7,746 nt of DNA from G025836975 sp049646585 (GTDB taxonomy: Bacteria > Pseudomonadota > Gammaproteobacteria > Burkholderiales > Burkholderiaceae_B), in the NCBI GenBank assembly GCA_049646585.1, contig JBARWC010000130.1:1-7746 (forward strand). The letters are read 5' to 3'. Below the pieces are notes generated by a model, which saw only the letters and a program-made list of their open reading frames with translations, had not been told where the DNA came from and ran no database searches. Made by a program: the position numbers and the translations under genes. Below, piece by piece: positions 1-5,644 of this stretch. Position 1 is the first letter of the stretch; each line of letters starts with the position of its first letter.

Positions 1-449
1 GCCAGCATCCATGCGCCCAAGGCGGTGGGCGCCATGCCGATGCGCGCGCGGGCTTGCATGGCCTCCAGGCTGGCGCGGATGCGGCCGTGCAGGCGGCGTG
101 CTCCATGGAACAGGCTGAGGCTGGCGCCGGCTTCGAGCAGCAGGTCTTGCTCTTGGAAAAAAGCCACCTTGGGCGTGTATTGCAGCAGGCACAAGGCGAT
201 CTCCTCCAGGCGGTCGCGCCGTGCCTGCGCCCGGTCGGGGACCAGCAGGATGTCGGGAGCCAAGCCCAGCGCGGTGCTGGACCGCATGCCCGGCTTGACG
301 CCCTTGGCGCTGGCCGCCGGCGTGCAGACGCGGATCCGATCCTGGAGCAGGACAGCCGCCGGGCGCGCTTCAGCCGGCCAATGCGGAAAGTGAACGTCCA
401 GGCTGTGCGTGGGCAGGTGCAGGCTGAACCAGAGGAGCGGGCTGTTCAT
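1..449 (-). CDS. imuB: ImuB, Y-family DNA polymerase-like mutasome subunit (partial, N-terminal 149 codons)
   Basis: This is the N-terminal part of a Y-family polymerase homologue; the gene leaves the window at base 1. The start is ATG at 449-447, giving MNSPLLWFSLHLPTHSLDVHF. The motif 'FSLHLP' stands where active Y-family polymerases carry the first catalytic acidic residue, and no Asp is present there. This is typical of ImuB, which is known as a non-catalytic, clamp-binding hub for error-prone synthesis with ImuA and DnaE2. Other family-like stretches are 'ASAKGVKPGM' and 'LLLEAGASLSLFHG' (about residues 114-127), resembling the 'LE.G.SL.LF.G' region of ImuB. Its first 80 nt lie inside the 3' end of imuA in another frame, and I see no Shine-Dalgarno sequence, so coupled translation is likely. 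A dnaE2 gene would be expected beyond the left edge. The family call is firm; loss of catalysis is inferred from the visible motif only. Confidence 0.9.
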   Translation of the reverse strand, partial: MNSPLLWFSLHLPTHSLDVHFPHWPAEARPAAVLLQDRIRVCTPAASAKGVKPGMRSSTALGLAPDILLVPDRAQARRDRLEEIALCLLQYTPKVAFFQEQDLLLEAGASLSLFHGARRLHGRIRASLEAMQARARIGMAPTALGAWML

Positions 450-1101
450 GGTGTTCGGGTAGCGGTGCCGCGCTGCGCGCGGGGTGCAAGGCAAGGGATA
501 TCGGTTTGTCGCAAGCAGGGCCGCGTCGCTTCAGGATGAAGGCCTGGATGCCTTGGGCAATGGGCATCAGTTGCAAGCGCAAGGGCGCGGCGCTGGCCTG
601 CGCGGCCTGGGTGAGCGGACGCAGCAGCACGAAAAGCGCATCGCTTTGCCGGGCCGCCAGGTGCAGGCGGCGCAGGCCGGCCGGCTGCGGGGCGTCGGCC
701 CAGCAAAGCAGGGCGGCGCAGGCGTTGTGTTTCAGGATTTGCTCGGCGGCCCACAAGGTGTCGCCCTGTGTCCTGGGCTTGATCCACACCAGGCGCCGCG
801 CCTGTAGCCGCCAATCGGCCCAGCAATGGAAATGGGGCTCGTAAGGGGGGTGCACCAGGATCACGCTGCGCTCGGGCGGAAGATGGGCCAGGGCGGGGCG
901 GAGCAAGTGGATTTCGCCTATGCCGGCCCGGCTGGGCAGGAATTCGATGAGCGAGCCCAGGGGCCAGCCCCGGCCCGGCAGTTCGCGGTCCAGCGCGTCG
1001 AAACCGGTGGAAACGACGGGGTGCAGCGGGCGGGCCAGCTGGCTTCCCCGCCAGAGGGCAGGGTGGATGTGCTCCGGGGGTCGCGATGAAAAATCTGGCA
1101 T
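370..1101 (-). CDS. imuA: ImuA, RecA-like SOS translesion-synthesis accessory protein
   Basis: This 243-residue protein is the RecA/SulA-like ImuA partner of the ImuB-DnaE2 mutasome, which carries out damage-induced mutagenesis. Residues about 28-80 resemble the RecA-like core ('STGFDALDRELPGRGWPLGS', then 'LIEFLPSRAGIGE'). The Walker A position reads RAGIGE instead of GxxGxGK(T/S), which fits the known degeneration of this site in ImuA. 'LVWIKP' (105-110) and 'QSDALFVLLRP' (152-162) are further core strands. Residues about 209-243 are Pro/Ala/His-rich and are largely encoded in the overlap with imuB, so this tail is probably not part of the fold. The start is ATG at 1101-1099; it has no clear Shine-Dalgarno sequence and follows two nearby out-of-frame ATGs. 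A LexA box begins 22 bp upstream, so SOS control is very likely. Confidence in the family is high; the exact start is less certain. Confidence 0.9.
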   Translation of the reverse strand: MPDFSSRPPEHIHPALWRGSQLARPLHPVVSTGFDALDRELPGRGWPLGSLIEFLPSRAGIGEIHLLRPALAHLPPERSVILVHPPYEPHFHCWADWRLQARRLVWIKPRTQGDTLWAAEQILKHNACAALLCWADAPQPAGLRRLHLAARQSDALFVLLRPLTQAAQASAAPLRLQLMPIAQGIQAFILKRRGPACDKPISLALHPARSAAPLPEHHEQPAPLVQPAPAHAQPGRSLSALAG

Positions 1102-1123
1102 GGGTCATGGGCCATACAGTAAT

Positions 1124-1143
1124 TACTGTATAAATATACAGTA
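1124..1143. promoter_or_regulatory. LexA box (SOS operator) upstream of imuA
   Basis: TACTGTATAAATATACAGTA contains CTGT (1126-1129), an 8-bp AT-only spacer, and ACAG (1138-1141). It differs at one position from the E. coli-type consensus TACTGTATATATATACAGTA. It lies 22 bp before the imuA start on the minus strand. A possible -35 for imuA (TTGATA on the minus strand, 1146-1151) abuts it, so LexA bound here would cover the -10 region. ImuA-ImuB cassettes are classic LexA targets. The box is also 91 bp before the plus-strand esterase start. Confidence 0.92.
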
Positions 1144-1145
1144 AA

Positions 1146-1151
1146 TATCAA
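1146..1151 (-). promoter_or_regulatory. candidate -35 element of the imuA promoter
   Basis: On the minus strand this reads TTGATA, a 5/6 match to TTGACA. The LexA box follows 2 bp downstream, and the -10 hexamer would fall inside the box; the best-placed match is TACAGT after a 15-bp spacer. The arrangement suits direct repression by LexA. The -10 match is weak, so the promoter is a candidate only. Confidence 0.4.
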
Positions 1152-1221
1152 CCTGACCATAATCCGAGGCAATTTCCATCTGACGTACAATTTTCGGATT
1201 GCCGAGCAAAAGCAGGCTTTC

Positions 1222-1226
1222 AGGAG
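1222..1226 (+). promoter_or_regulatory. ribosome binding site deciding the esterase start
   Basis: AGGAG lies 8 nt before the ATG at 1235. It favours this start over an in-frame TTG at 1199, which has no comparable site upstream. Confidence 0.75.
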
Positions 1227-1234
1227 ATCACACT

Positions 1235-2005
1235 ATGGCGAAGCAAGCGGATTTGCCGGATCCTTTCATTTTCATTCCCAAGACAGGAAAGCCCGAACTG
1301 CTGTTTGTGCTGCTGCATGGCGAGTCGGCCGACCCCGAGCAGTTGTTTCCCTTGGCCGAAGCCATCAAGCGCGCCTTCCCGCGCGCCATGGTGATGCTGC
1401 CCTATGCGTTCGAAAACGCCCAGGCGGGCGGCCAGGCGTCCGAGGACTGGAGCGATATAGAAGGCTACCACTGGATAAGCCCGGTCGGCCTGTCCGAAAG
1501 CAACTATGCCGAGCGCGTCGCCCGGGCCCTGCCGCCGCTTGTCGAACAGGTTAAACGGACACAGGCCGCCTACGGCCTGACGGGCCAGCAGACGGCCCTG
1601 GCGGGGTTTTCCCAGGGCGCGTCGATGGCGCTGGAGGCCAGCCATGCCACGCCCGACCTGGCCGGCCGGGTCCTGGCTTTTTCAGGCCTGTACGCGGCCT
1701 TGCCGGACACGGTGCCGCCCACCACCATGCTGCACTTCTTCCATGGCGCCGGCGACCAGCAGGTTTCGGTGAACGATGTCGAGTCCACGTTGGTCCGCCT
1801 GGGCGAGCTGCAGGGCGACGCGACCCTGGATGTGGCTTCCCGGATAGGGCACGAATTGCACGAGGCGCTGATCAAGCAGGCCATCGTACGCTTGCAGACC
1901 TGCGTTCCCTTGCGTAACTGGGAGGATGCCCTGGGCTCATTGCAAGAGCAGGGTCATGATGACGCGCCCGTGCCCGCGCGGCCGGCGGGCCGGACCTTGC
2001 ACTAA
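1235..2005 (+). CDS. ypfH: YpfH-type alpha/beta-hydrolase (phospholipase/carboxylesterase family)
   Basis: This 256-residue cytoplasmic serine hydrolase belongs to the carboxylesterase/phospholipase family and most resembles E. coli YpfH as I recall it. The catalytic triad can be placed: Ser126 in the nucleophile elbow GFSQG (124-128), Asp174 in 'HGAGD' (170-174), and His206 in 'IGHELH'. 'LLHG' (26-29) is the expected oxyanion-hole segment. No signal peptide or membrane span is visible. The C-terminal stretch after about 225 is extra and ends in a polar, Pro-rich tail. The ATG at 1235 is chosen because AGGAG lies 8 nt upstream; a TTG at 1199 would add 12 residues without such a site. The gene diverges from imuA and converges with the gene ending at 2013, only 7 bp away. 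Esterase chemistry is well supported; the natural substrate is unknown. Its promoter may share the LexA region (see findings). Confidence 0.88.
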   Translation: MAKQADLPDPFIFIPKTGKPELLFVLLHGESADPEQLFPLAEAIKRAFPRAMVMLPYAFENAQAGGQASEDWSDIEGYHWISPVGLSESNYAERVARALPPLVEQVKRTQAAYGLTGQQTALAGFSQGASMALEASHATPDLAGRVLAFSGLYAALPDTVPPTTMLHFFHGAGDQQVSVNDVESTLVRLGELQGDATLDVASRIGHELHEALIKQAIVRLQTCVPLRNWEDALGSLQEQGHDDAPVPARPAGRTLH

Positions 2006-2012
2006 GGTTGTT

Positions 2013-2477
2013 TCAGTCGGGACCGGTGGCGGGCCTGTTCCAGATGAAGGTCGCTCGAGTGGTTTTCGACGCCGCAATGGTAATGGTCTTGGACTGCGTC
2101 TGATTGTCGTAGGTGACGAAAAGCCGGTACGAGCCCGGGTCCAGCCTGGCCAAGAAGTAGGGGCCGTCGGAAGTCACATTCAAGACAGTGGCATCGCTTG
2201 TGTTGCGGATCACTACCTGCACTTCGCCGGCGTAGGCCGCCTTGCCGTCCACCTGGCTGGCGAAGGTCAGGGCAAGAGGCCACTGGTTCATGGCCTGTTT
2301 CATGGAGGTGGATTCGTCCTGGCCGAAGCCGCCGCTGACGTATTCGGTGCTGCCTTGTATTTGCGTGGGGGGAAGCTCGGCATGTGCGGGCAGGCCGCCG
2401 GCCAGCAGCAAGGCCGCCGCCAGGACCATGTTCAAGGCCGTTTTTGACGGCCTGACGTTTGAAAGGGGAGCATTCAT
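2013..2477 (-). CDS. small exported protein with carboxypeptidase-regulatory-like (Ig-fold) domain
   Basis: This 154-residue protein has a Sec signal peptide: a short charged N-region (to about Lys12), the hydrophobic core 'MVLAAALLLAGGLP', and likely cleavage after AHA at residue 33. The mature protein begins with a segment containing 'SGGFGQDESTSMKQAMNQWPL' split around residues 48-68, a pattern I associate with betaproteobacterial carboxypeptidase-regulatory-like proteins. A beta-rich module follows at about 77-146 ('EVQVVIRN', 'GPYFLARLDPGSYRLFVTYD'), with the 'DPGSYRL' turn usual in transthyretin/CarboxypepD_reg folds. No catalytic motif is seen. The start ATG overlaps the stop of the upstream NRDE gene as ATGA (2474-2477), and AAGGAG lies 6 nt before it, so translation is probably coupled. 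Likely periplasmic; the role is unknown. The fold call is moderately sure. Confidence 0.8.
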   Translation of the reverse strand: MNAPLSNVRPSKTALNMVLAAALLLAGGLPAHAELPPTQIQGSTEYVSGGFGQDESTSMKQAMNQWPLALTFASQVDGKAAYAGEVQVVIRNTSDATVLNVTSDGPYFLARLDPGSYRLFVTYDNQTQSKTITIAASKTTRATFIWNRPATGPD

Positions 2478-3262
2478 GGCGCACTCCTTGAAGCAATGGA
2501 AAAAGGCCAGTCGTGCCGTTGGGTGGACCGGCCGGATTCATCGTAGCTTATCTCGCTGAAGATTGCGCAGCCGCTGGCGTGCACGGCGATGACCGTGGAG
2601 CAGCGCGTGCCGTAGTCGGGGCTGACGATGAAAGGGCTGCTGAGCAGCCGCTCGCGTTCCAGCGTCAGGCCCGTGCTCGGCAAGGCGTGATCCTGGGCGG
2701 GCGTGTTGTCCTTGAGTATCTCGAAAACAGGCGTCAGCGACTGCTCCAGCCCATCCAGCACAAAGGCGTCGAGCGCGGCCCGCAGGCGCTGGGCCTTGGG
2801 CCAGGGCGTGTCCAGCAGATGATTGGACACGACATAGCGCCCCGCCTGCAAAGCTTGAGGCGCGGTCTGGCCGGCCTGGTTGCCCACGTAGCAGGCCGAG
2901 CCCGGGTCGCCCACGATCAGGTTGAATCCGTTGTAGTTCGGACCCGCCGCGTGGACCCGCCCGGCATAGGCGGCGGGTGATTCCTCGCCCGTCAGATAGC
3001 GGCTGACCAGTTCGCCGCGCGACGGCGCATCGGGCAGGTGGCGGGACGGATCGCGGTAATTGGTCAGCAGGGCGTAGCGGCCTTGCCGGGTCATGCCCAG
3101 CCAGCTTCCCCCGCCCAGACAGTCCAGGCCCGCGATGACGTCGGGCCGGTCGGGCCAGGGGGCGGCCGGCCGGCTGGGGCGTTTATGAAATTCGTCGCGG
3201 TTGGCGGCAATGAGCAAAGGCCATCGCGGGTCGGCGCCGATGGCCAGGTAGGCAATGCACAT
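2474..3262 (-). CDS. NRDE family protein (TANGO2-like)
   Basis: This 262-residue protein carries the family-defining Asn-Arg-Asp-Glu motif at residues 21-24 ('AANRDEFHKRP'), preceded by the typical start MCIAYLAIG with Cys at position 2. 'GGGSWLGMTRQGRYALLTNYRDP' (split around residues 50-72) and 'NGFNLIVGD' match the conserved core of NRDE/TANGO2 proteins, a group related to N-terminal-nucleophile hydrolases. The length of about 260 is normal for the family. TANGO2 homologues have been linked to Golgi organisation and haem handling in eukaryotes, but the bacterial role is not settled, so I assign no reaction. The gene begins 15 nt after pbpG ends and finishes in an ATGA overlap with the exported-protein gene, which places it in the middle of a three-gene unit. 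No signal peptide is visible, suggesting a cytoplasmic protein between two exported ones. Confidence 0.9.
   Translation of the reverse strand: MCIAYLAIGADPRWPLLIAANRDEFHKRPSRPAAPWPDRPDVIAGLDCLGGGSWLGMTRQGRYALLTNYRDPSRHLPDAPSRGELVSRYLTGEESPAAYAGRVHAAGPNYNGFNLIVGDPGSACYVGNQAGQTAPQALQAGRYVVSNHLLDTPWPKAQRLRAALDAFVLDGLEQSLTPVFEILKDNTPAQDHALPSTGLTLERERLLSSPFIVSPDYGTRCSTVIAVHASGCAIFSEISYDESGRSTQRHDWPFSIASRSAP
2484..2489 (-). promoter_or_regulatory. ribosome binding site of the exported Ig-fold protein, inside the NRDE gene
   Basis: On the minus strand AAGGAG lies 6 nt before the ATG at 2477, within the last codons of the NRDE gene. It supports this start and the ATGA-coupled arrangement. Confidence 0.75.
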
Positions 3263-3277
3263 GGCTGGGCCACGGCC

Positions 3278-4351
3278 CTAAAGCATGGCCAGGGTGCTGC
3301 TGCCTTCGACCAGGTTGCGGATGCGCACGGCGTCGCCGATACGTGAATAGCGGCCCGAGGAGTTGAGCAGCACGATGGCGACGTCGCGGTTGTCGATGCG
3401 GGTCAGCATGACCAGGCATTCGCCGGCTTCATTGATGAAGCCGGTCTTGGATATTTTGATGTCCCAATCGGAATTCTTGACCAGGCGATTGGTGTTGTTA
3501 TAGACCAGTTGGCGGCCACGGCCGACGTCGACCTGGTAGCTGTCGTCGGTGGTGTAGCGATGAATGAGCGGCTGCTTGCTGACGGCGCGCAGCAGCTTGA
3601 CCAGGTCGCGCGGCGAGGAGACATTTTCGCTGGACAAGCCGGTGGGCTCGACGAAATGCGTCTTGCGCATGCCCAGGGCGCGCGCCTTGTCGTTCATGGC
3701 GCGCACGAAGGCGGGCATGCCGCCGGGGTAGTAGCGGCCCAGGGCGTGGGCGGCGCGGTTTTCGGACGACATGAGCGCCAGATGCAGCATATTGGCGCGG
3801 CTGAGCTGGGTGCCCACACGCAGGCGCGAGCGCGAATGACGCAGGCGATCGACGTCGGCGTCGGAGATTTCCAGGACCTCGTTCATGGGCAGGCCGGCTT
3901 CGGCCACCACCAGTGCGGTCATCAGTTTGGAGATGGATGCGATTGGGCGAACTTCGTCGCCGTTCTTGTCGTACAGCACATGTGAGCTTTTGAGGTCCTG
4001 CACGAAGGCGACTTCGGAGCGCAGCATGGCTTGCCGGGTGTCCAGCAGCGCTTCGGATGCGCCCGTATGGGCGGCTGCGGTCAGGCCGGCTTGCGACGAA
4101 GGCGCATAGCTGACGGTGCGCAGGTTCTGGCGCCGGACGATGTGGGGCTTGCGGGCCTCGACGGGTTGCTTGGCGGCCTTGGCGGTCTTGCCCTTGCTGG
4201 TTTTCTTGGCCTGAGTTTTTTGGGTGTGGCTGCTTTTCGTATCCACGCGCGCTTGAGCCGGGGCCGTCGTGCCCAGGGCGAATACAAAGCACAAGGGCAA
4301 AAGGGCCGTTAAGGAAAGGCGGCGCAAGGGTGTGGTCTGGGCGGCAGGCAT
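3278..4351 (-). CDS. pbpG: D-alanyl-D-alanine endopeptidase, PBP7/PbpG family (peptidase S11)
   Basis: This is a 357-residue periplasmic low-molecular-weight penicillin-binding protein that should cleave D-Ala-containing cross-links in peptidoglycan. The three active-site motifs are intact: S139-I-S-K142 with nucleophile Ser139, S196-E-N198, and K302-T-G304. The N-terminus is a signal peptide with core 'LTALLPLCFVFALG' and likely cleavage after AQA at about residue 34. Residues about 39-65 are Lys/Thr/Ala-rich and low-complexity, a probable flexible linker that could contact the anionic wall; this is inferred. The catalytic domain spans about 105-350. I see no C-terminal amphipathic membrane anchor such as DacA has, in keeping with a PbpG-type endopeptidase. 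The start ATG lacks a Shine-Dalgarno sequence. An extended -10 lies about 36 bp upstream and a LexA-like site 132 bp upstream. The gene heads a unit with the NRDE gene. Confidence 0.92.
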   Translation of the reverse strand: MPAAQTTPLRRLSLTALLPLCFVFALGTTAPAQARVDTKSSHTQKTQAKKTSKGKTAKAAKQPVEARKPHIVRRQNLRTVSYAPSSQAGLTAAAHTGASEALLDTRQAMLRSEVAFVQDLKSSHVLYDKNGDEVRPIASISKLMTALVVAEAGLPMNEVLEISDADVDRLRHSRSRLRVGTQLSRANMLHLALMSSENRAAHALGRYYPGGMPAFVRAMNDKARALGMRKTHFVEPTGLSSENVSSPRDLVKLLRAVSKQPLIHRYTTDDSYQVDVGRGRQLVYNNTNRLVKNSDWDIKISKTGFINEAGECLVMLTRIDNRDVAIVLLNSSGRYSRIGDAVRIRNLVEGSSTLAML

Positions 4352-4386
4352 GTGGCTGGCATGGGTTCGTGTTTTTGATTGGGATG

Positions 4387-4395
4387 ATAATATCA
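4387..4395 (-). promoter_or_regulatory. candidate extended -10 promoter for pbpG
   Basis: On the minus strand TGATATTAT combines an extended-10 TG with TATTAT (5/6 to TATAAT). It would start transcription near 4380, giving a leader of about 29 nt before the pbpG ATG. No good -35 is found 16-18 bp upstream, which is tolerated in extended -10 promoters. An A-rich stretch on the same strand (about 4431-4450) could act as an upstream element. Candidate only. Confidence 0.45.
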
Positions 4396-4483
4396 GAAAA
4401 ATCTTCTTTATATTAGATAGTTACAACATTCTTTTAAGTCTTTTTTTAAGTGATGCTCGGACTTGGCTGAATTTTCAGGGGAA

Positions 4484-4503
4484 TACTGTATATAGATACA
4501 GTT
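4484..4503. promoter_or_regulatory. second LexA-box-like palindrome
   Basis: TACTGTATATAGATACAGTT contains CTGT (4486-4489), an 8-bp spacer, and ACAG (4498-4501), matching the E. coli-type LexA consensus at 18 of 20 positions. It lies 132 bp upstream of pbpG and directly abuts the terminator hairpin at 4504. On the minus strand a weak promoter (TTGGCC, 16-bp spacer, TATACA) would overlap it. The site looks real; its target gene is unclear. Confidence 0.65.
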
Positions 4504-4541
4504 AAAAAGGCCAACCGATCCAATGATCGGTTGGCCTTTTT
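4504..4541. terminator. bidirectional Rho-independent terminator after the Bug gene
   Basis: Arms at 4504-4520 and 4525-4541 form a perfect 17-bp stem with the loop CAAT. The stem has a GC-rich core (GGCCAACCGATC) flanked by A5 and T5 runs, so it can terminate in both directions. Its clear user is the ttuC-tctC transcript on the minus strand, whose last stop codon lies 22 bp upstream. No plus-strand gene that would use it is visible. Confidence 0.92.
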
Positions 4542-4563
4542 ACTAGCCTGCGATGTCGGGGAA

Positions 4564-5574
4564 TCAATTGACCGTGATTTTGGCCTTCTTGATGACTTCG
4601 GCGAAACGTTTGGTGTCGTTGTCTATCTGCTTGGCCATGTCGGCGCGTGAATTGCCTATGGGTTCGGCGCCGATCTTGGACATCTTGTCGCGGAATGCGG
4701 GCGACTTGATGATCTTGACCATCTCGGTGTTCAGCTTGTCCAGGACGGGGGCCGGTGTGCCGGCGGGAGCCAGCACGCCGAACCAGGTGCCCAGGTCGAA
4801 GTCGTGCATGCCGGATTCGTTCAGGGTGGGGGTGTCGGGCAGGGCGGACGAGCGCTTGGCGGTGGTGACGGCCAGGGCGCGCAGCTTGCCGGCCTGGATA
4901 TGGGGCAGCACGGGCGTGACCGTATCAAAAGACATGGCCACTTGGCCGCCGATCAGGTCGGTGGTCAGCGGGCCGCTGCCCTTGTAGGGCACGTGCAGCA
5001 GTTCGATGCCGTTCTGCATGGCGAATTGCGTGCCGATCAAGTGCTGCAGGGTGCCGTAGCCGTTCGAGCCGAAAGCCAGGCTGGTGGACGACTTCTTGGC
5101 CAGCGCGACCAGTTCGGCCGGTGTTTTGGCCGGCGTGTTGGCGGCATTGACGACCAGCACGTTGGGAACCAGGGCGACCGTCGTGATGGGCTCGAAGCTC
5201 TTTTGGAAGTCGTAGGACAGCTTTTTGTAGACGCTGGTGGCGATGGTGTGGTGCACCGCGCCCATCAGCAGGGTGTAGCCGTCGGGTTTGGCGCGGGAGA
5301 CGATGTCGGCGCCCAGCGTGGCGCCGGCCCCCGGCTTGTTCTCGACGATGACGGGCTGTCCCAGCGATTTGGACAACTCGTCGCCCAGGGCGCGCGCCAG
5401 TACGTCGGTGGTACCGCCCGCCGAGAACGGCACGACCAGGCTGACCGGTTTTTCGGGCCAGGCTTGCGCCATGGCCACAGAGCTCGACAAGGCGAGCATG
5501 GCCAGCGCGCTGGCCCCCGCCATCGAGAATCCTGCCGCCTTTCTTTTGAATATGCTTGTTGGGCTTGGTTTCAT
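4564..5574 (-). CDS. Bug/TctC-family periplasmic solute-binding protein
   Basis: This 336-residue protein is a tripartite tricarboxylate transporter-type extracytoplasmic receptor of the Bug family, which is greatly expanded in Bordetella and relatives. It has a signal peptide (core 'AGASALAMLALSSSVAMA', likely cleavage near residue 36). The mature family start 'WPEKPVSLVVPFSAGGTTD' is followed by 'VENKPGAGATLGAD' (77-90) and 'HVPYKGSGPLTTDLIGGQV' (194-212). These segments line the ligand pocket that usually binds a carboxylate through two water molecules. AAGGAG lies 9 nt before the ATG. The gene follows the dehydrogenase by 70 bp on the same strand and precedes a strong terminator, so the two probably form one operon. 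That makes tartrate, malate or a related hydroxy-dicarboxylate the likeliest ligand. No TctA/TctB membrane partner is present here, as is common for orphan Bug genes. Family sure, ligand inferred. Confidence 0.93.
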   Translation of the reverse strand: MKPSPTSIFKRKAAGFSMAGASALAMLALSSSVAMAQAWPEKPVSLVVPFSAGGTTDVLARALGDELSKSLGQPVIVENKPGAGATLGADIVSRAKPDGYTLLMGAVHHTIATSVYKKLSYDFQKSFEPITTVALVPNVLVVNAANTPAKTPAELVALAKKSSTSLAFGSNGYGTLQHLIGTQFAMQNGIELLHVPYKGSGPLTTDLIGGQVAMSFDTVTPVLPHIQAGKLRALAVTTAKRSSALPDTPTLNESGMHDFDLGTWFGVLAPAGTPAPVLDKLNTEMVKIIKSPAFRDKMSKIGAEPIGNSRADMAKQIDNDTKRFAEVIKKAKITVN

Positions 5575-5602
5575 GCTTGTCTTCTCCTTTGGTTATACGG
5601 GT

Positions 5603-5634
5603 GCAAGGCGGCCGCCGGATGGCGCCCGCCTTGC
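5603..5634. other. intercistronic inverted repeat between ttuC and the Bug gene
   Basis: The 9-bp arms GCAAGGCGG (5603-5611) and CCGCCTTGC (5626-5634) are perfectly complementary around a 14-nt GC-rich loop. The repeat lies 10 bp after the ttuC stop on the minus strand. No T-run follows in either direction, so it is not a standard terminator. It could stabilise the upstream message or lower read-through. Confidence 0.55.
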
Positions 5635-5644
5635 GTCGCTGCGA

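Noticed and set aside
446..1108. Minus-strand open frame overlapping imuA in another frame
   Set aside because: The translation is Pro/Arg/Ala-rich with no conserved motif, whereas the imuA frame matches the ImuA family throughout.
1199..1234. Alternative TTG start for the esterase
   Set aside because: The ATG at 1235 has AGGAG at a suitable distance; the TTG has none.
1979..1992. GC-rich hairpin CGGCC-N4-GGCCG at the esterase 3' end as a terminator
   Set aside because: It lies inside the coding region and has no following T-run, so it cannot be called a Rho-independent terminator.
4411..4450. AT-rich stretch with T-runs as a mobile-element or transfer signature
   Set aside because: It is short, has no terminal repeats or transposase remnants, and fits a promoter and upstream element for pbpG.
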